11,240 nucleotides of DNA from JAAFIP01 sp043728315 (GCA_043728315.1 JAYTMT010000204.1:1-11240); one strand, 5' to 3'; positions 1-6,535 are shown, counted from the stretch's first letter. The notes: generated from the letters alone by a model not told the origin. Translations and numbers: made by a program.

Positions 1-213
1 CCCGCCCCACTGCGCAGCGCACTTGGCATCCATCGAGGGACGGGCTGGAGAAGCGGAAAAATGTGGAATCAGGGCTGTCATTTGTTTGAGCCCGCAGGAC
101 GAGTTATGACAGACCGCCACATTTTGAGCATCGCACAGCTCCCCGCGCAGCGGGCCGTCACTGAAGGCTGCCAAGCGCGCAGCGCAGTGGGGCAGTCGCA
201 GGCTGGGCGCTAG
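1..213 (+). other. Possible 3' end of a gene entering from the left edge; unrecognised
   Basis: A frame with no stop runs from the window edge to a TAG at 211-213, giving 70 codons. An internal ATG at 61-63 would give only 50 residues. I recognise no domain. The encoded text is rich in Arg, Gln, Gly and Ala and contains CHLFEPAGR and QARSAVGQSQAGR. From memory, similar text appears as C-terminal tails or spurious ORFs in Comamonadaceae, which fits a repeated DNA element translated by chance as well as a real C-terminus. The inverted repeat at 4-193 lies entirely inside this frame. Coding status is open. Confidence 0.25.
4..193. repeat. Imperfect 23-nt inverted repeat pair (4-26 / 171-193)
   Basis: Positions 4-26 and the reverse complement of 171-193 agree at 21 of 23 bases, enclosing about 144 bp. 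Each arm carries the core GCCCCACTGCGC. The arms could be termini of a small dispersed element or the base of a long stem. I see no transposase, and target-site duplication cannot be judged because the left arm is at the window edge. Confidence 0.5.
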
Positions 214-232
214 CCAAATGACTAACTACATT

Positions 233-247
233 GCGCTTTAAAAGCGC
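233..247. other. Short perfect palindrome after the phytase-like gene
   Basis: GCGCTTT-A-AAAGCGC is a 7-bp inverted repeat about one base apart, just past the minus-strand stop at 257-259. It could be a weak transcript-end structure for that gene, but no T-run follows on either strand, so a factor-independent terminator is not supported. Confidence 0.25.
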
Positions 248-256
248 CTGCACGTA

Positions 257-1627
257 TCATTTGGCTTGCAAAAGCTGCGGCACGCGCAGCAGCACAAATT
301 CGTTGTCATCGGCTGCGTTGGGTATGCGGCTGCTGGAAAACGGCAGGTTGTTGTCGTTGCCCACAATGATGTGCTCGGCATCGACGATGTCGACGTTTTC
401 TATGGTGAAGAATGGGAAGCTCAGCTTGCCGTCGATCTTGGGTTTGCGGGCGAGGTTGCTGGGGTCGTTGATGGCCAGCAGGTCGATGTAGCCGATTTTG
501 CGCACGGGCTTATTCACATTGGCCTCAGTCATCTCAATTTTGTAGACGCGCTTGATTTTGGGCAGGTCATGGAAGCAGTTTTCTGCACGTTGTATCACGC
601 CGTTTAGGCTGGGGCAGGCTTTATCTGGCGTACCTTCGCCGTTGTCGCGCTCGATCACCAGTGCCGTGGTGGCGTCGATCATATTGAAATCGCCAATCGC
701 TAGGCCGTTGGCTTCGAGCACGTATTTCCAGTGGCGACCGGTCCATTTTTCGGTGCTTACATCGAATTCGAGTACGCGCAGGTATTCTCGGCCGTCCAAT
801 TTTTCGGTGTCTTTGGTGGCCGCATCCCACATCGCGCCCTCTAACATGGCATAGAGTTTTTTGCCATCCGGTGAGGCGGCCATGCCCTCATAGCCGCGCG
901 AGCGGCGCACGCTGAAATCCAGCGCCACATTGGGCGCAGCGGGCGTGGTGACAGCGGGGTGATCGGGCGAGCGGGCGGGTTTGCCGTCTACCAGCGTTTC
1001 AAATACCGCGAGCACTTTGCCTGTCATGTCGATTTTGATGAGCCAAGGACCCAGCTCATCGCCGATCCACAAAGCGCCTCCCGCGAGTTGGAAGCTTTCG
1101 GTGTCAAAGTCTGCGCCAGTGAGGTAGCGCTTGGGTGTGCCTTCATGCACGATGCGAAATGGCACTTTTTTATCGGGATCGTGTAGGAAAATCGTTTGTA
1201 GTCGGTTCAACTCTCCGCTCTTCCAGTCGATGTTGTAGCGGTTCATATACAGCATGCTGTCGGGTGAGTTGGCCTTGGAGCCAAAACCGTTGTCGGTGAG
1301 CACCCAGTAACTGCCATCGGCCATGCGCTTGATGCCTGAATGGCCTTGAACTGGCTGGCCAGCAAAGGGCAGGGAAACTCCAGTGGGGCGGTTGGCCGAG
1401 CGGCCTTCCACGCTACCCATGCGCTCTACGCGTGCGCTGGTGGTGAATTTGCCGCTGACACGCAAATCAGCGGGCGCGTCTTCTGGCGCGGCTATCAGGC
1501 TAAGCGCTGGAATCAGCGCGTGGCCTGCCAGCGTGGCGGGGAATTCGGTTTGCGCATGGGCCATAGGCAGGCAGCACATGGCAGCGGCCATCAGGGCGAT
1601 GGATGGGGTGATGCGGGTGGTGTTCAT
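257..1627 (-). CDS. Exported esterase-like activity of phytase family protein
   Basis: A 456-residue protein of the phytase-like/esterase-like beta-propeller family (Pfam Phytase-like). A Sec signal peptide is clear: Arg near the N-terminus, a hydrophobic stretch about 9-22, and cleavage after AHA at 23-25, so it should act in the periplasm or outside the cell. Family-type motifs are QGHSGI (94-99), DNGFGSKANSPD (112-123), WIGDELGPWLIKID (187-200), and a later RGYEGMAASPDGKKLY segment. The C-terminal region has NVDIVD and NDNNLPFSS followed by NEFVLLRVP, as is usual for this family. Substrates of most members are not defined; phosphoester hydrolysis is inferred from the name-giving homologues. 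The start is the ATG whose signal peptide begins MNTTRITPS. It lies 27 bp downstream of the histidine phosphatase gene on the same strand, so co-transcription is likely. Confidence 0.85.
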   Translation of the reverse strand: MNTTRITPSIALMAAAMCCLPMAHAQTEFPATLAGHALIPALSLIAAPEDAPADLRVSGKFTTSARVERMGSVEGRSANRPTGVSLPFAGQPVQGHSGIKRMADGSYWVLTDNGFGSKANSPDSMLYMNRYNIDWKSGELNRLQTIFLHDPDKKVPFRIVHEGTPKRYLTGADFDTESFQLAGGALWIGDELGPWLIKIDMTGKVLAVFETLVDGKPARSPDHPAVTTPAAPNVALDFSVRRSRGYEGMAASPDGKKLYAMLEGAMWDAATKDTEKLDGREYLRVLEFDVSTEKWTGRHWKYVLEANGLAIGDFNMIDATTALVIERDNGEGTPDKACPSLNGVIQRAENCFHDLPKIKRVYKIEMTEANVNKPVRKIGYIDLLAINDPSNLARKPKIDGKLSFPFFTIENVDIVDAEHIIVGNDNNLPFSSSRIPNAADDNEFVLLRVPQLLQAK

Positions 1628-1654
1628 GGTGGTTTTCTCGATTGAAGAAGGGGT

Positions 1655-2353
1655 TCAAAGCTCGCCCAGCTTGCTGCGGGGAATCAGCTTCCAAATGGCG
1701 GCTGCGCCGTTCTTGGGCAGCTCAATACGGTAGATTTCGTCATTGCCTTGGTTGATGGCGCTTGCGCCTTCTTGCGGGGGCACGCCAATCAAATGCGACA
1801 CTAGGAGCGGGTTGATGCCGCCATGCCCAACGATGACCACGGTGCCGCCGCTGGCGTGTTTGTCGCGGATGGTTTTGAGCGCGGCCTCGGCGCGGCGCGA
1901 CTGGCTCTCCAGCGTTTCACCGCCCTCCATATCGTCAGTCCATGTGAAGCGGCGTTTGTTCCAGTCGGCCACTATGCTTGCATCTTTGTCATTAGCGCCT
2001 TCAAACTTGCCGAAGAAGCGCTCGCGCAGTTCGTCCATGGGCACGACCGGTGTGCGGCCTTGAAACACATCAGCAGTTTGGCGGGCGCGCTGGTGGGAAC
2101 TGACGTAGACCGTGTCCACTTTCACTTCTGCCATCAATCGGCCCATGGCGGCGGCTTGCTCGCGGCCGGTGGCGTTGAGCGGGTTGTCGGTGCCGCCTTG
2201 GATGCGGCCGTCTTTGTTCCAGTCGGTCTGGCCATGGCGCACCACATACACGGTGAGCTGCGCAAATGCATTGACACCCAAGAGGCTGCCAACCAGCAGC
2301 AATATAGTCAGCAGGATAGAGCGCGAGACGCGCTGTTGGCTCGTGGTGTTCAT
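1655..2353 (-). CDS. Exported histidine phosphatase family protein (phosphoglycerate mutase-like)
   Basis: A 232-residue branch-1 histidine phosphatase. A hydrophobic signal runs about 12-30, with AFA before Q32 as a likely cleavage site, so the enzyme is probably periplasmic. The catalytic core is present: VVRHGQTDWN (37-46) with the phospho-accepting His40, the second Arg region SSHQRARQTA (85-94), the acid Glu111 in LRERFFGKFEG, and VGHGG with His177. Members remove phosphate from small molecules or proteins; the substrate cannot be told here. An upstream in-frame ATG at 2500 would add 49 residues with no membrane or domain character; the ATG at 2351-2353 is preferred because the signal peptide then sits at the N-terminus. 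No strong ribosome-binding site precedes it. It is first gene of a two-gene unit with the phytase-like gene. Confidence 0.87.
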   Translation of the reverse strand: MNTTSQQRVSRSILLTILLLVGSLLGVNAFAQLTVYVVRHGQTDWNKDGRIQGGTDNPLNATGREQAAAMGRLMAEVKVDTVYVSSHQRARQTADVFQGRTPVVPMDELRERFFGKFEGANDKDASIVADWNKRRFTWTDDMEGGETLESQSRRAEAALKTIRDKHASGGTVVIVGHGGINPLLVSHLIGVPPQEGASAINQGNDEIYRIELPKNGAAAIWKLIPRSKLGEL

Positions 2354-2538
2354 GGTGGGCGTGGCTGGTTGAGCAGCGCTGAGGATTGAAGATAAAGACA
2401 GTTTCAATCCACCACATGACAATGGCATGATGCTTGTTTGACAGTTTGATGACAAGCCGCCGTGCGTGGCAATAGACCCTGCGGGTGTATTGCAATGCAT
2501 GCTGCGTATCCACGCAACGTAACGAACGCTCTTAAATA

Positions 2539-2564
2539 AATAGCTATATATGACTATATGACAA
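2539..2564 (-). promoter_or_regulatory. Candidate sigma70 promoter for the histidine phosphatase operon
   Basis: Reading the minus strand, TTGTCA (2564-2559) is followed after 16 bases by TATTTA (2542-2537 area), pointing toward the phosphatase start at 2353. The match is moderate and the leader would be about 180 nt. The tandem octamer TATATGAC lies in the spacer, so a regulator bound there would cover the promoter. This is inference from consensus matching only. Confidence 0.25.
2547..2562 (+). repeat. Tandem octamer TATATGAC x2, followed by AATGAC
   Basis: Two exact copies of TATATGAC abut at 2547-2554 and 2555-2562, and a partial third unit, AATGAC, follows. The 8-bp period is shorter than one helical turn. 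A related inverted copy lies at 4155-4178 beyond the other end of the permease gene. It may be an operator or part of a dispersed element. Confidence 0.5.
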
Positions 2565-2666
2565 TGACGTTGCCAGTTTTTTAAAAATTCGTAGCTATGC
2601 CATAAGCCTCAGCCAACCCACCACCTAGCCTGCGCCCGGCGGATACAAAAACTGGGATCGTGTGAA

Positions 2667-2692
2667 CCCTTCGACAAGCTCAGGGCGAACGG
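2667..2692 (+). repeat. Dispersed intergenic repeat with TTCGACAAGCTCAGGGCGAA core
   Basis: The 26-nt segment has overlapping short inverted repeats (CCCT with AGGG, TTCG with CGAA). From memory, near-identical strings are scattered between genes in many proteobacterial genomes, behaving like a REP-type element. It lies 85 bp upstream of the permease start, outside any gene. Function is unknown; it may form a small hairpin in read-through RNA. Confidence 0.55.
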
Positions 2693-2729
2693 GGTGGTAG
2701 GAGCCAGAAATAAGCGGATATTTCTGCCA

Positions 2730-2760
2730 TTGTCAGCGTAAAATGGCGATAGTTTGCTAT
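2730..2760 (+). promoter_or_regulatory. Weak candidate promoter for the AmpG-like gene
   Basis: TTGTCA at 2730-2735 is followed after 19 bases by TGCTAT at 2755-2760, giving a very short leader to the ATG at 2778. The spacing is long for sigma70 and the -10 match is partial, so this is only a candidate. Confidence 0.2.
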
Positions 2761-2777
2761 GCAAAAGTAAGCGTTAA

Positions 2778-4112
2778 ATGCCTGAAACCATGACCAACTC
2801 CACAGAAAAACCCAGCTGGCTAGACACCCTGAAGGTTTACCGCGAGGGCCCCACCCTCAGAATGCTGTTTTTGGGGTTTTCAGCCGGGCTGCCCCTGCTT
2901 TTGGTATTGGGCACGCTCAGCTTTTGGCTGCGCGAGGCGGGGGTGGACCGCGCCACGATTGGGTATTTGAGCTGGGTGGGGCTGGCTTATGGATTTAAGT
3001 GGTGCTGGGCACCGCTGGTGGACCGGCTGGCGATTCCGCTGCTGACCTCGCTGCTCGGGCGCAGACGCTCATGGCTGCTAGTCTCGCAGTTGGCCATCAT
3101 GGGCGGTATTGTGGGCATGGCACTGAATGACCCCAAAATATCGCTCATGCCTGTGGTGTGGTGCGCACTGGTGGTAGCCTTTGCCTCGGCCACGCAAGAC
3201 ATTGCGCTGGATGCCTACCGCATAGAAAGCGCCGATGCTGACCGCCAAGCCGCGCTGGCCGCCGCCTACCAAACGGGCTACCGCATAGCGATGATTTGGG
3301 CAGGCGCAGGGGTGCTGTGGATTGCGGCGCGGGCTGAGGTATCAGACGCGGCCAGCTACCAACACGCCGCCTGGCAAACCGCGTATTTGGCCATGGCAGC
3401 CTCGATGGCCGTGGGCGTGCTGGCGGTGCTGCTGTCGCCCGAGCCAGCGCCCAAGGTGTTTGCACCCGCCAAAAACATGGCCGATTGGCTGCAAAGCACG
3501 CTGATTGCCCCTTTTGCGGACTTTTTTAAGCGCTATGGCGCACAGGCGCTGCTGATTTTGGCCCTCATTGCCGTTTACCGCATCAGTGACATTGTGATGG
3601 GCATCATGGCCAACCCGTTTTATGTGGACATGGGCTACACCAAGGCCGAGGTGGCGGCGGTTACCAAGGTGTATGGCGTGGTCATGACGCTGGTGGGCGC
3701 TTTTATAGGCGGCGTGCTGTCGATGCGGCTGGGGGTGATGCGGGTGCTGATGCTGGGCGCTGTGCTGTCTGCGGCTAGCAACTTGCTGTTTGCTTGGCTG
3801 GGCACGCGCGGGCACGATGTGAACGCGCTGGTGTGGGTGGTGTCCGCTGACAATTTGGCGGGCGGCATTGCCTCGGCGGCTTTCATTGCTTACCTGTCTA
3901 GCTTGACCAATATTGAGTATTCGGCCACGCAGTACGCGCTGTTTAGTTCACTGATGCTGCTGCTGCCCAAGTTCATTGCGGGCTTTTCGGGTGTGGCGGT
4001 GAATGCCGTGGGCTACCCCACGTTTTTCATTGGCACGGCTTTGCTGGGTGTGCCCGTGCTGCTGTTGGTGGCGCTGGCATCGAAAGCTGCCCAACCGCAA
4101 GCAAAGGCTTAA
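2778..4112 (+). CDS. AmpG-family muropeptide permease (MFS transporter)
   Basis: A 444-residue inner-membrane protein with about twelve hydrophobic segments. AmpG-family signatures are clear in the N-terminal half: GFSAGLPLLLVLGTLSFWLRE (begins at 33), GYLSWVGLAYGFKWCWAPLVDR (to 83), the basic loop RRRSW, and ATQDIALDAYR with Asp141 and Asp145. AmpG imports GlcNAc-anhydroMur peptides released from peptidoglycan, feeding cell-wall recycling and, in many species, beta-lactamase induction. The protein is somewhat shorter than E. coli AmpG (about 490 residues), which has extra C-terminal membrane segments. The start is ATG 2778; an in-frame ATG at 2790 is an alternative and neither has a strong ribosome-binding site. 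The gene stands alone, divergent from the phosphatase pair and convergent with the SPOR gene. No ampD, ampR or beta-lactamase gene is in the window, so the symbol is withheld. Confidence 0.85.
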   Translation: MPETMTNSTEKPSWLDTLKVYREGPTLRMLFLGFSAGLPLLLVLGTLSFWLREAGVDRATIGYLSWVGLAYGFKWCWAPLVDRLAIPLLTSLLGRRRSWLLVSQLAIMGGIVGMALNDPKISLMPVVWCALVVAFASATQDIALDAYRIESADADRQAALAAAYQTGYRIAMIWAGAGVLWIAARAEVSDAASYQHAAWQTAYLAMAASMAVGVLAVLLSPEPAPKVFAPAKNMADWLQSTLIAPFADFFKRYGAQALLILALIAVYRISDIVMGIMANPFYVDMGYTKAEVAAVTKVYGVVMTLVGAFIGGVLSMRLGVMRVLMLGAVLSAASNLLFAWLGTRGHDVNALVWVVSADNLAGGIASAAFIAYLSSLTNIEYSATQYALFSSLMLLLPKFIAGFSGVAVNAVGYPTFFIGTALLGVPVLLLVALASKAAQPQAKA

Positions 4113-4114
4113 GC

Positions 4115-4149
4115 AATACTGCACCTTGCGGCAGGTATTTATGTTTTTT
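4115..4149 (+). terminator. Probable intrinsic terminator of the AmpG-like gene
   Basis: AATACTGC (4115-4122) pairs with GCAG-G-TATT (4131-4139), leaving one bulged G and an 8-nt loop, followed by TATG and a run of six T. It begins directly after the TAA at 4110-4112, as expected for a factor-independent terminator on the plus strand. Confidence 0.5.
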
Positions 4150-4154
4150 CAGCA

Positions 4155-4178
4155 CGATGTCAGCGTCATATGGTCATA
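4155..4178 (-). repeat. Second copy of the TATGAC-NA-TATGAC-NN-TGAC motif, inverted
   Basis: On the minus strand this reads TATGACCATATGACGCTGAC and matches 2549-2572 of the plus strand at about 19 of 24 positions, with the same 8-bp period. It lies in the 89-bp convergent gap between the permease and the SPOR gene, so the two copies flank the permease gene in opposite orientation. Confidence 0.45.
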
Positions 4179-4201
4179 GTGCGCTATGAATAGCATAGTA
4201 T

Positions 4202-4861
4202 TTATGCAGTGCAAGCCACCAAGGCTTTGCCACCCAGCGCGTCTTTGAGCGCAGGCAAGGTGGCGCGGGCGGCATCGTCCACAGCGGGGATGCGCAGCAC
4301 TTGGCTGGTGATGGCGGTGCTTTCTTGCACCACGCGGGCAGTGCGCACGCCGCGTTTGGCAAGGTTGTTCATCTCGGTGGTGGCCTGCTCTTGCGTGGGG
4401 TAGCCACCCAGCGAAATACCGGGCTCTAAGGCAGGGTTTTGCAAATTCTCAAAGGCCACGCTGAGCTGGCGCAGTTCGGATTTCTTCTTGGCTATGGCTT
4501 CTGCATTGGCGTATTTGCCCATGTAGACAATCCAGCGCCCGGGCAACTGAACCGAGGTGAGCGCCCAGCTACCCGCTGGCAGGGCTTGCAGCACACGGGC
4601 GGCTTTGCTGGCTTGATCGGCAGCCATGGGGGCAGATTGCAGGCATTCAGCGGGCTTGGCGGCAAGCACTGGCGCATTGCTGGCCGCCGCACTGGCCTCC
4701 TGCGCGCCGAGCACACGCATGGCCTCGGGCTTGATTTGCGCGGCGCGGCGCTCGGGCTCGCTCTGGCTGCGGGGTGCAAATCCCCATGCGGCCAAATGCC
4801 CTTGGCCCCACGCAAAGTAGGCAGCATTGGCCAAAAGTAGCAATAAAACGACAAATCGCAT
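4202..4861 (-). CDS. SPOR-domain membrane protein
   Basis: A 219-residue protein with one N-terminal membrane segment (about 3-18, MRFVVLLLLLANAAYFAW), an Ala-rich, probably disordered linker to about 95, and a SPOR-like domain about 105-185 (RWIVYMGKYANAEAIAKKK, then GGYPTQEQATTEMNNLAKRG). SPOR domains bind denuded glycan strands of septal peptidoglycan, so a periplasmic, cell-division or cell-wall role is plausible. I chose ATG 4861; a TTG at 4882 would add seven residues but leaves no ribosome-binding site, whereas an AGGG lies about 11 bases before the ATG. It starts 29 bp after the birA stop on the same strand, and this birA-SPOR order is familiar to me from Comamonadaceae. Its exact partner is unknown. 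Confidence 0.8.
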   Translation of the reverse strand: MRFVVLLLLLANAAYFAWGQGHLAAWGFAPRSQSEPERRAAQIKPEAMRVLGAQEASAAASNAPVLAAKPAECLQSAPMAADQASKAARVLQALPAGSWALTSVQLPGRWIVYMGKYANAEAIAKKKSELRQLSVAFENLQNPALEPGISLGGYPTQEQATTEMNNLAKRGVRTARVVQESTAITSQVLRIPAVDDAARATLPALKDALGGKALVACTA

Positions 4862-4890
4862 GAAAAACTGGGCCCTAGGCAATAAATAAT

Positions 4891-5835
4891 TTAAGTGGGC
4901 AAAGGCGCAGGGCGAATGCTCACCTCTGCGCTGCTGATTTTTTCCACACCAGCCGCAGTATGCACCAAGAGCGCACCCACCCGGTCCACGCCGCGTGCCA
5001 CGCCCTCGATGGGGGCTTTGGCGGCGTTGGCCTGCTCTGCCAGCACCTGTATGCCGCGCAGCACGTCACGGGCGTTGTAGTCCGCCTGAAAGGGCGCAAA
5101 GCCCTGCTGCTCAAAGGCCAACACGGCGCGCAGCAGGGGCAGGGCAATAGCCTCTAAAGTTTGGGCGGCGGTACGGGGGCTGGCCGCACATAAGGCCAGG
5201 GCCTGGGGCGCGGCAAGACCAGGCGCTGCAGCGCCCAATGCGGATGCCAGCGCATCCAAGCCCACGGGCGGCGTGCGTAGGCCATCGGCTGGCGGTGTGC
5301 GCAGGTTGATGCCGATGCCAATCACGCAGTAGCGCGCTGCGCCTTGGGCCCACGCTGGCGCAGGCACAGACGCATGAACCAAGGCATCCATGCTCGCCGT
5401 TTCCACCAAGATGCCCGCCAATTTACGGCCCTGCCACCACAGGTCGTTGGGCCATTTGATAGCGATGTCGGCATGCAGCGCCTGCGCCACCGCCAGCCCC
5501 ACCGCCAACGACAAACCCTGCCAGTCTTGCGGTGCCAAGGCGATGCCTAGCGAAAAAGTGAGCGAATCGCCCGCCACGCTGTGCCACTGGCGGCCCAACC
5601 TGCCGCGCCCCGCGCTTTGCTGCAAGGCCACCAAGAGCGTGGGCTCGGTGCGGCCTGCATGGGCGCGGCGCATCAGCTCGGAATTGCTTGAATCAATGCT
5701 GGGCAGCACCTCAACGCTGAAGTGGGCTAGCCGCTCAGCCCAGAGCTGGGCACTGCCGGCGGCTAGGCTGGCACCGCCCTGCGCAATGCAGGCGGTCTGC
5801 ACGGCCTGCCAGATGGCTTCTGCTGCGGTGTGCAT
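4891..5835 (-). CDS. birA: Biotin--[acetyl-CoA-carboxylase] ligase
   Basis: A 314-residue biotin-protein ligase. It activates biotin with ATP to biotinyl-AMP and transfers it to the lysine of biotin carboxyl carrier proteins such as AccB. Visible motifs: SIDSSNSELM (46-55), the adenylate-binding loop GRGRLGRQW (76-84), KWPNDLWW (127-134), KLAGILVE (138-145) with Lys138 matching the conserved lysine of the active site, and later GIGINLR. The C-terminal part (GVARGVDRVGALLVHTAAGVEKISSAEVSIR) is the SH3-like domain. The N-terminus (about 1-40) is too short for the DNA-binding winged helix of E. coli BirA, so this is a mono-functional ligase, not a biotin repressor. Central Ala-rich segments are longer than usual. 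Start ATG 5835 is the only good choice. It lies 42 bp after the SET gene and 29 bp before the SPOR gene. Confidence 0.92.
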   Translation of the reverse strand: MHTAAEAIWQAVQTACIAQGGASLAAGSAQLWAERLAHFSVEVLPSIDSSNSELMRRAHAGRTEPTLLVALQQSAGRGRLGRQWHSVAGDSLTFSLGIALAPQDWQGLSLAVGLAVAQALHADIAIKWPNDLWWQGRKLAGILVETASMDALVHASVPAPAWAQGAARYCVIGIGINLRTPPADGLRTPPVGLDALASALGAAAPGLAAPQALALCAASPRTAAQTLEAIALPLLRAVLAFEQQGFAPFQADYNARDVLRGIQVLAEQANAAKAPIEGVARGVDRVGALLVHTAAGVEKISSAEVSIRPAPLPT

Positions 5836-5857
5836 GGGCGAGCGGCTTGGAGGGCTG

Positions 5858-5891
5858 AAAAAGCGTTTTAAAGCCGTTTATGGCGCTTTTT
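5858..5891 (-). terminator. Possible hairpin/attenuator between SET gene and birA
   Basis: On the minus strand AAAAAGCG and CGCTTTTT form a perfect 8-bp inverted repeat around an 18-nt loop that contains the SET stop codon; the 3' arm ends in five T. It could partly terminate SET transcripts before birA or simply be a weak, AT-rich stem with a large loop. Confidence 0.3.
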
Positions 5892-6453
5892 TGGCCGCTT
5901 TGCTGGCGGCTTTGCCCGAAACCTTGGCAGCCCGCTTGGGCGCTAGCATGGTGCCCCGGCAAGCAGCTGCACCGCACCAGCAGGCGAATTCTTTTTTCAG
6001 CTTGGCCGTGTAGCGCTCGTCCAAAATCAGGCCGTAGTCGTAATTGAGCTCTTTGCCTGCTTTGATAGTGCGCAGCGCTTTGACAAACACGCGGCCGCCC
6101 TCTTCGTCGGCCTCACAATTGCCCGCGCAGCTGTGGTTGATCCATTTGGCTGCATTGCCTTTGAATTTACCGTCTATCACCTGCGCATCGCTGATATGAA
6201 AATAAAAGGTATGGTTAGGCTCGCTGGGGTCATGCGGGTGGCGGCGCAGGGCCTCTTTCCAACTGATCACCTCGCCTTTGTATTCAATAACTGTTTCGCC
6301 TTTGGCAATATCACGCAGTGCAAACACGCCTTTGCCATGCACACCCGATGCGCGTACCTCGATGCTTTTGCCTTGGGGCGCGGCTTTTGCGGCAGCTAGA
6401 GTCGATGCTTTTGTTTTTTTCAAAACTGGACTAGAGACTAATGTCTTTGGCAT
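5878..6453 (-). CDS. SET-domain protein lysine methyltransferase-like with Lys/Ala tail
   Basis: A 191-residue protein that is almost all SET domain (about 29-168). SET enzymes transfer methyl groups from S-adenosylmethionine to lysines. Visible motifs: GVHGKGVFAL (37-46), the NHSC motif NHSCAGNC (106-113), ELNYDYG (135-141) with the catalytic-type Tyr, and a post-SET CWCGAAACRG (158-167). Cys113, Cys158, Cys160 and Cys165 form the expected zinc site, so the enzyme looks intact. Both ends are basic: KKTKASTLAAAK at the start and KRAAKVSGKAASKAAKKAP at the end, resembling bacterial H1-like tails. I chose ATG 6453; a longer frame runs back through the alternating purine-pyrimidine tract but adds only low-complexity His/Arg/Ala sequence. 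No strong ribosome-binding site precedes it. It is divergent from topB and 42 bp upstream of birA. Substrate unknown. Confidence 0.87.
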   Translation of the reverse strand: MPKTLVSSPVLKKTKASTLAAAKAAPQGKSIEVRASGVHGKGVFALRDIAKGETVIEYKGEVISWKEALRRHPHDPSEPNHTFYFHISDAQVIDGKFKGNAAKWINHSCAGNCEADEEGGRVFVKALRTIKAGKELNYDYGLILDERYTAKLKKEFACWCGAAACRGTMLAPKRAAKVSGKAASKAAKKAP

Positions 6454-6475
6454 AAGGCGAAAAATTTGGTATGGT
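6447..6475 (+). promoter_or_regulatory. Candidate sigma70 promoter for topB
   Basis: TTGGCA (6447-6452), a 17-bp spacer and TATGGT (6470-6475) match the sigma70 consensus at 5/6 and 4/6 positions. Start of transcription would be near 6482, the left edge of the alternating tract, giving a leader of about 87 nt that can fold. The -35 overlaps the start codon of the SET gene. Confidence 0.35.
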
Positions 6476-6478
6476 GAA

Positions 6479-6535
6479 GCATGTGTGCGTGCGTGGGCGC
6501 GCATGCAGGCGCGTGCACGCACGTGTGCGCACGCG
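6479..6535. other. 57-bp alternating purine-pyrimidine (Z-DNA-prone) tract
   Basis: Strict purine-pyrimidine alternation holds over 6479-6495 (17 bp), 6497-6507 (11 bp) and 6509-6535 (27 bp), broken only by G-G steps. Dinucleotides are nearly all GC/CG and GT/CA, the best known Z-DNA formers under negative supercoiling. Within it GTGCGTGC (6485-6492) and GCACGCAC (6515-6522) are perfect complements, extendable by G-T pairs, so the RNA could also form a hairpin. The tract fills half of the spacer between the divergent SET gene and topB. Confidence 0.7.

Larger units (their letters stand above)
2354..2777. other. 424-bp divergent intergenic region
   Basis: This gene-free stretch separates the minus-strand phosphatase pair from the plus-strand permease. 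It holds an AT-rich segment around 2531-2595 with a tandem octamer, a dispersed palindromic repeat at 2667-2692, and weak promoter candidates for both directions. I see no convincing small gene or RNA. The piece from about 2576 to 2612 (T-run, A-run, then TAGCTATGCCATAAGC) resembles, from memory, a degenerate intergenic repeat seen in Comamonadaceae; this is not verified. Confidence 0.6.

Noticed and set aside
1823..2389. 188-residue plus-strand frame opposite the histidine phosphatase
   Set aside because: It is antisense to a gene with clear catalytic motifs and shows no recognisable domain.
2354..2500. N-terminal extension of the histidine phosphatase to ATG 2500
   Set aside because: It would bury the signal peptide 60 residues into the protein; the ATG at 2353 places it at the N-terminus.
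4181..4200. CTATG-AATAG-CATAG hairpin as terminator of the SPOR gene
   Set aside because: The stem is only 5 bp and no T-run follows on the minus strand.
5390..6013. 207-residue plus-strand frame opposite birA and the SET gene
   Set aside because: It is a GC-driven shadow of two well-supported genes; composition is Ala/Cys/Arg-rich without motifs.
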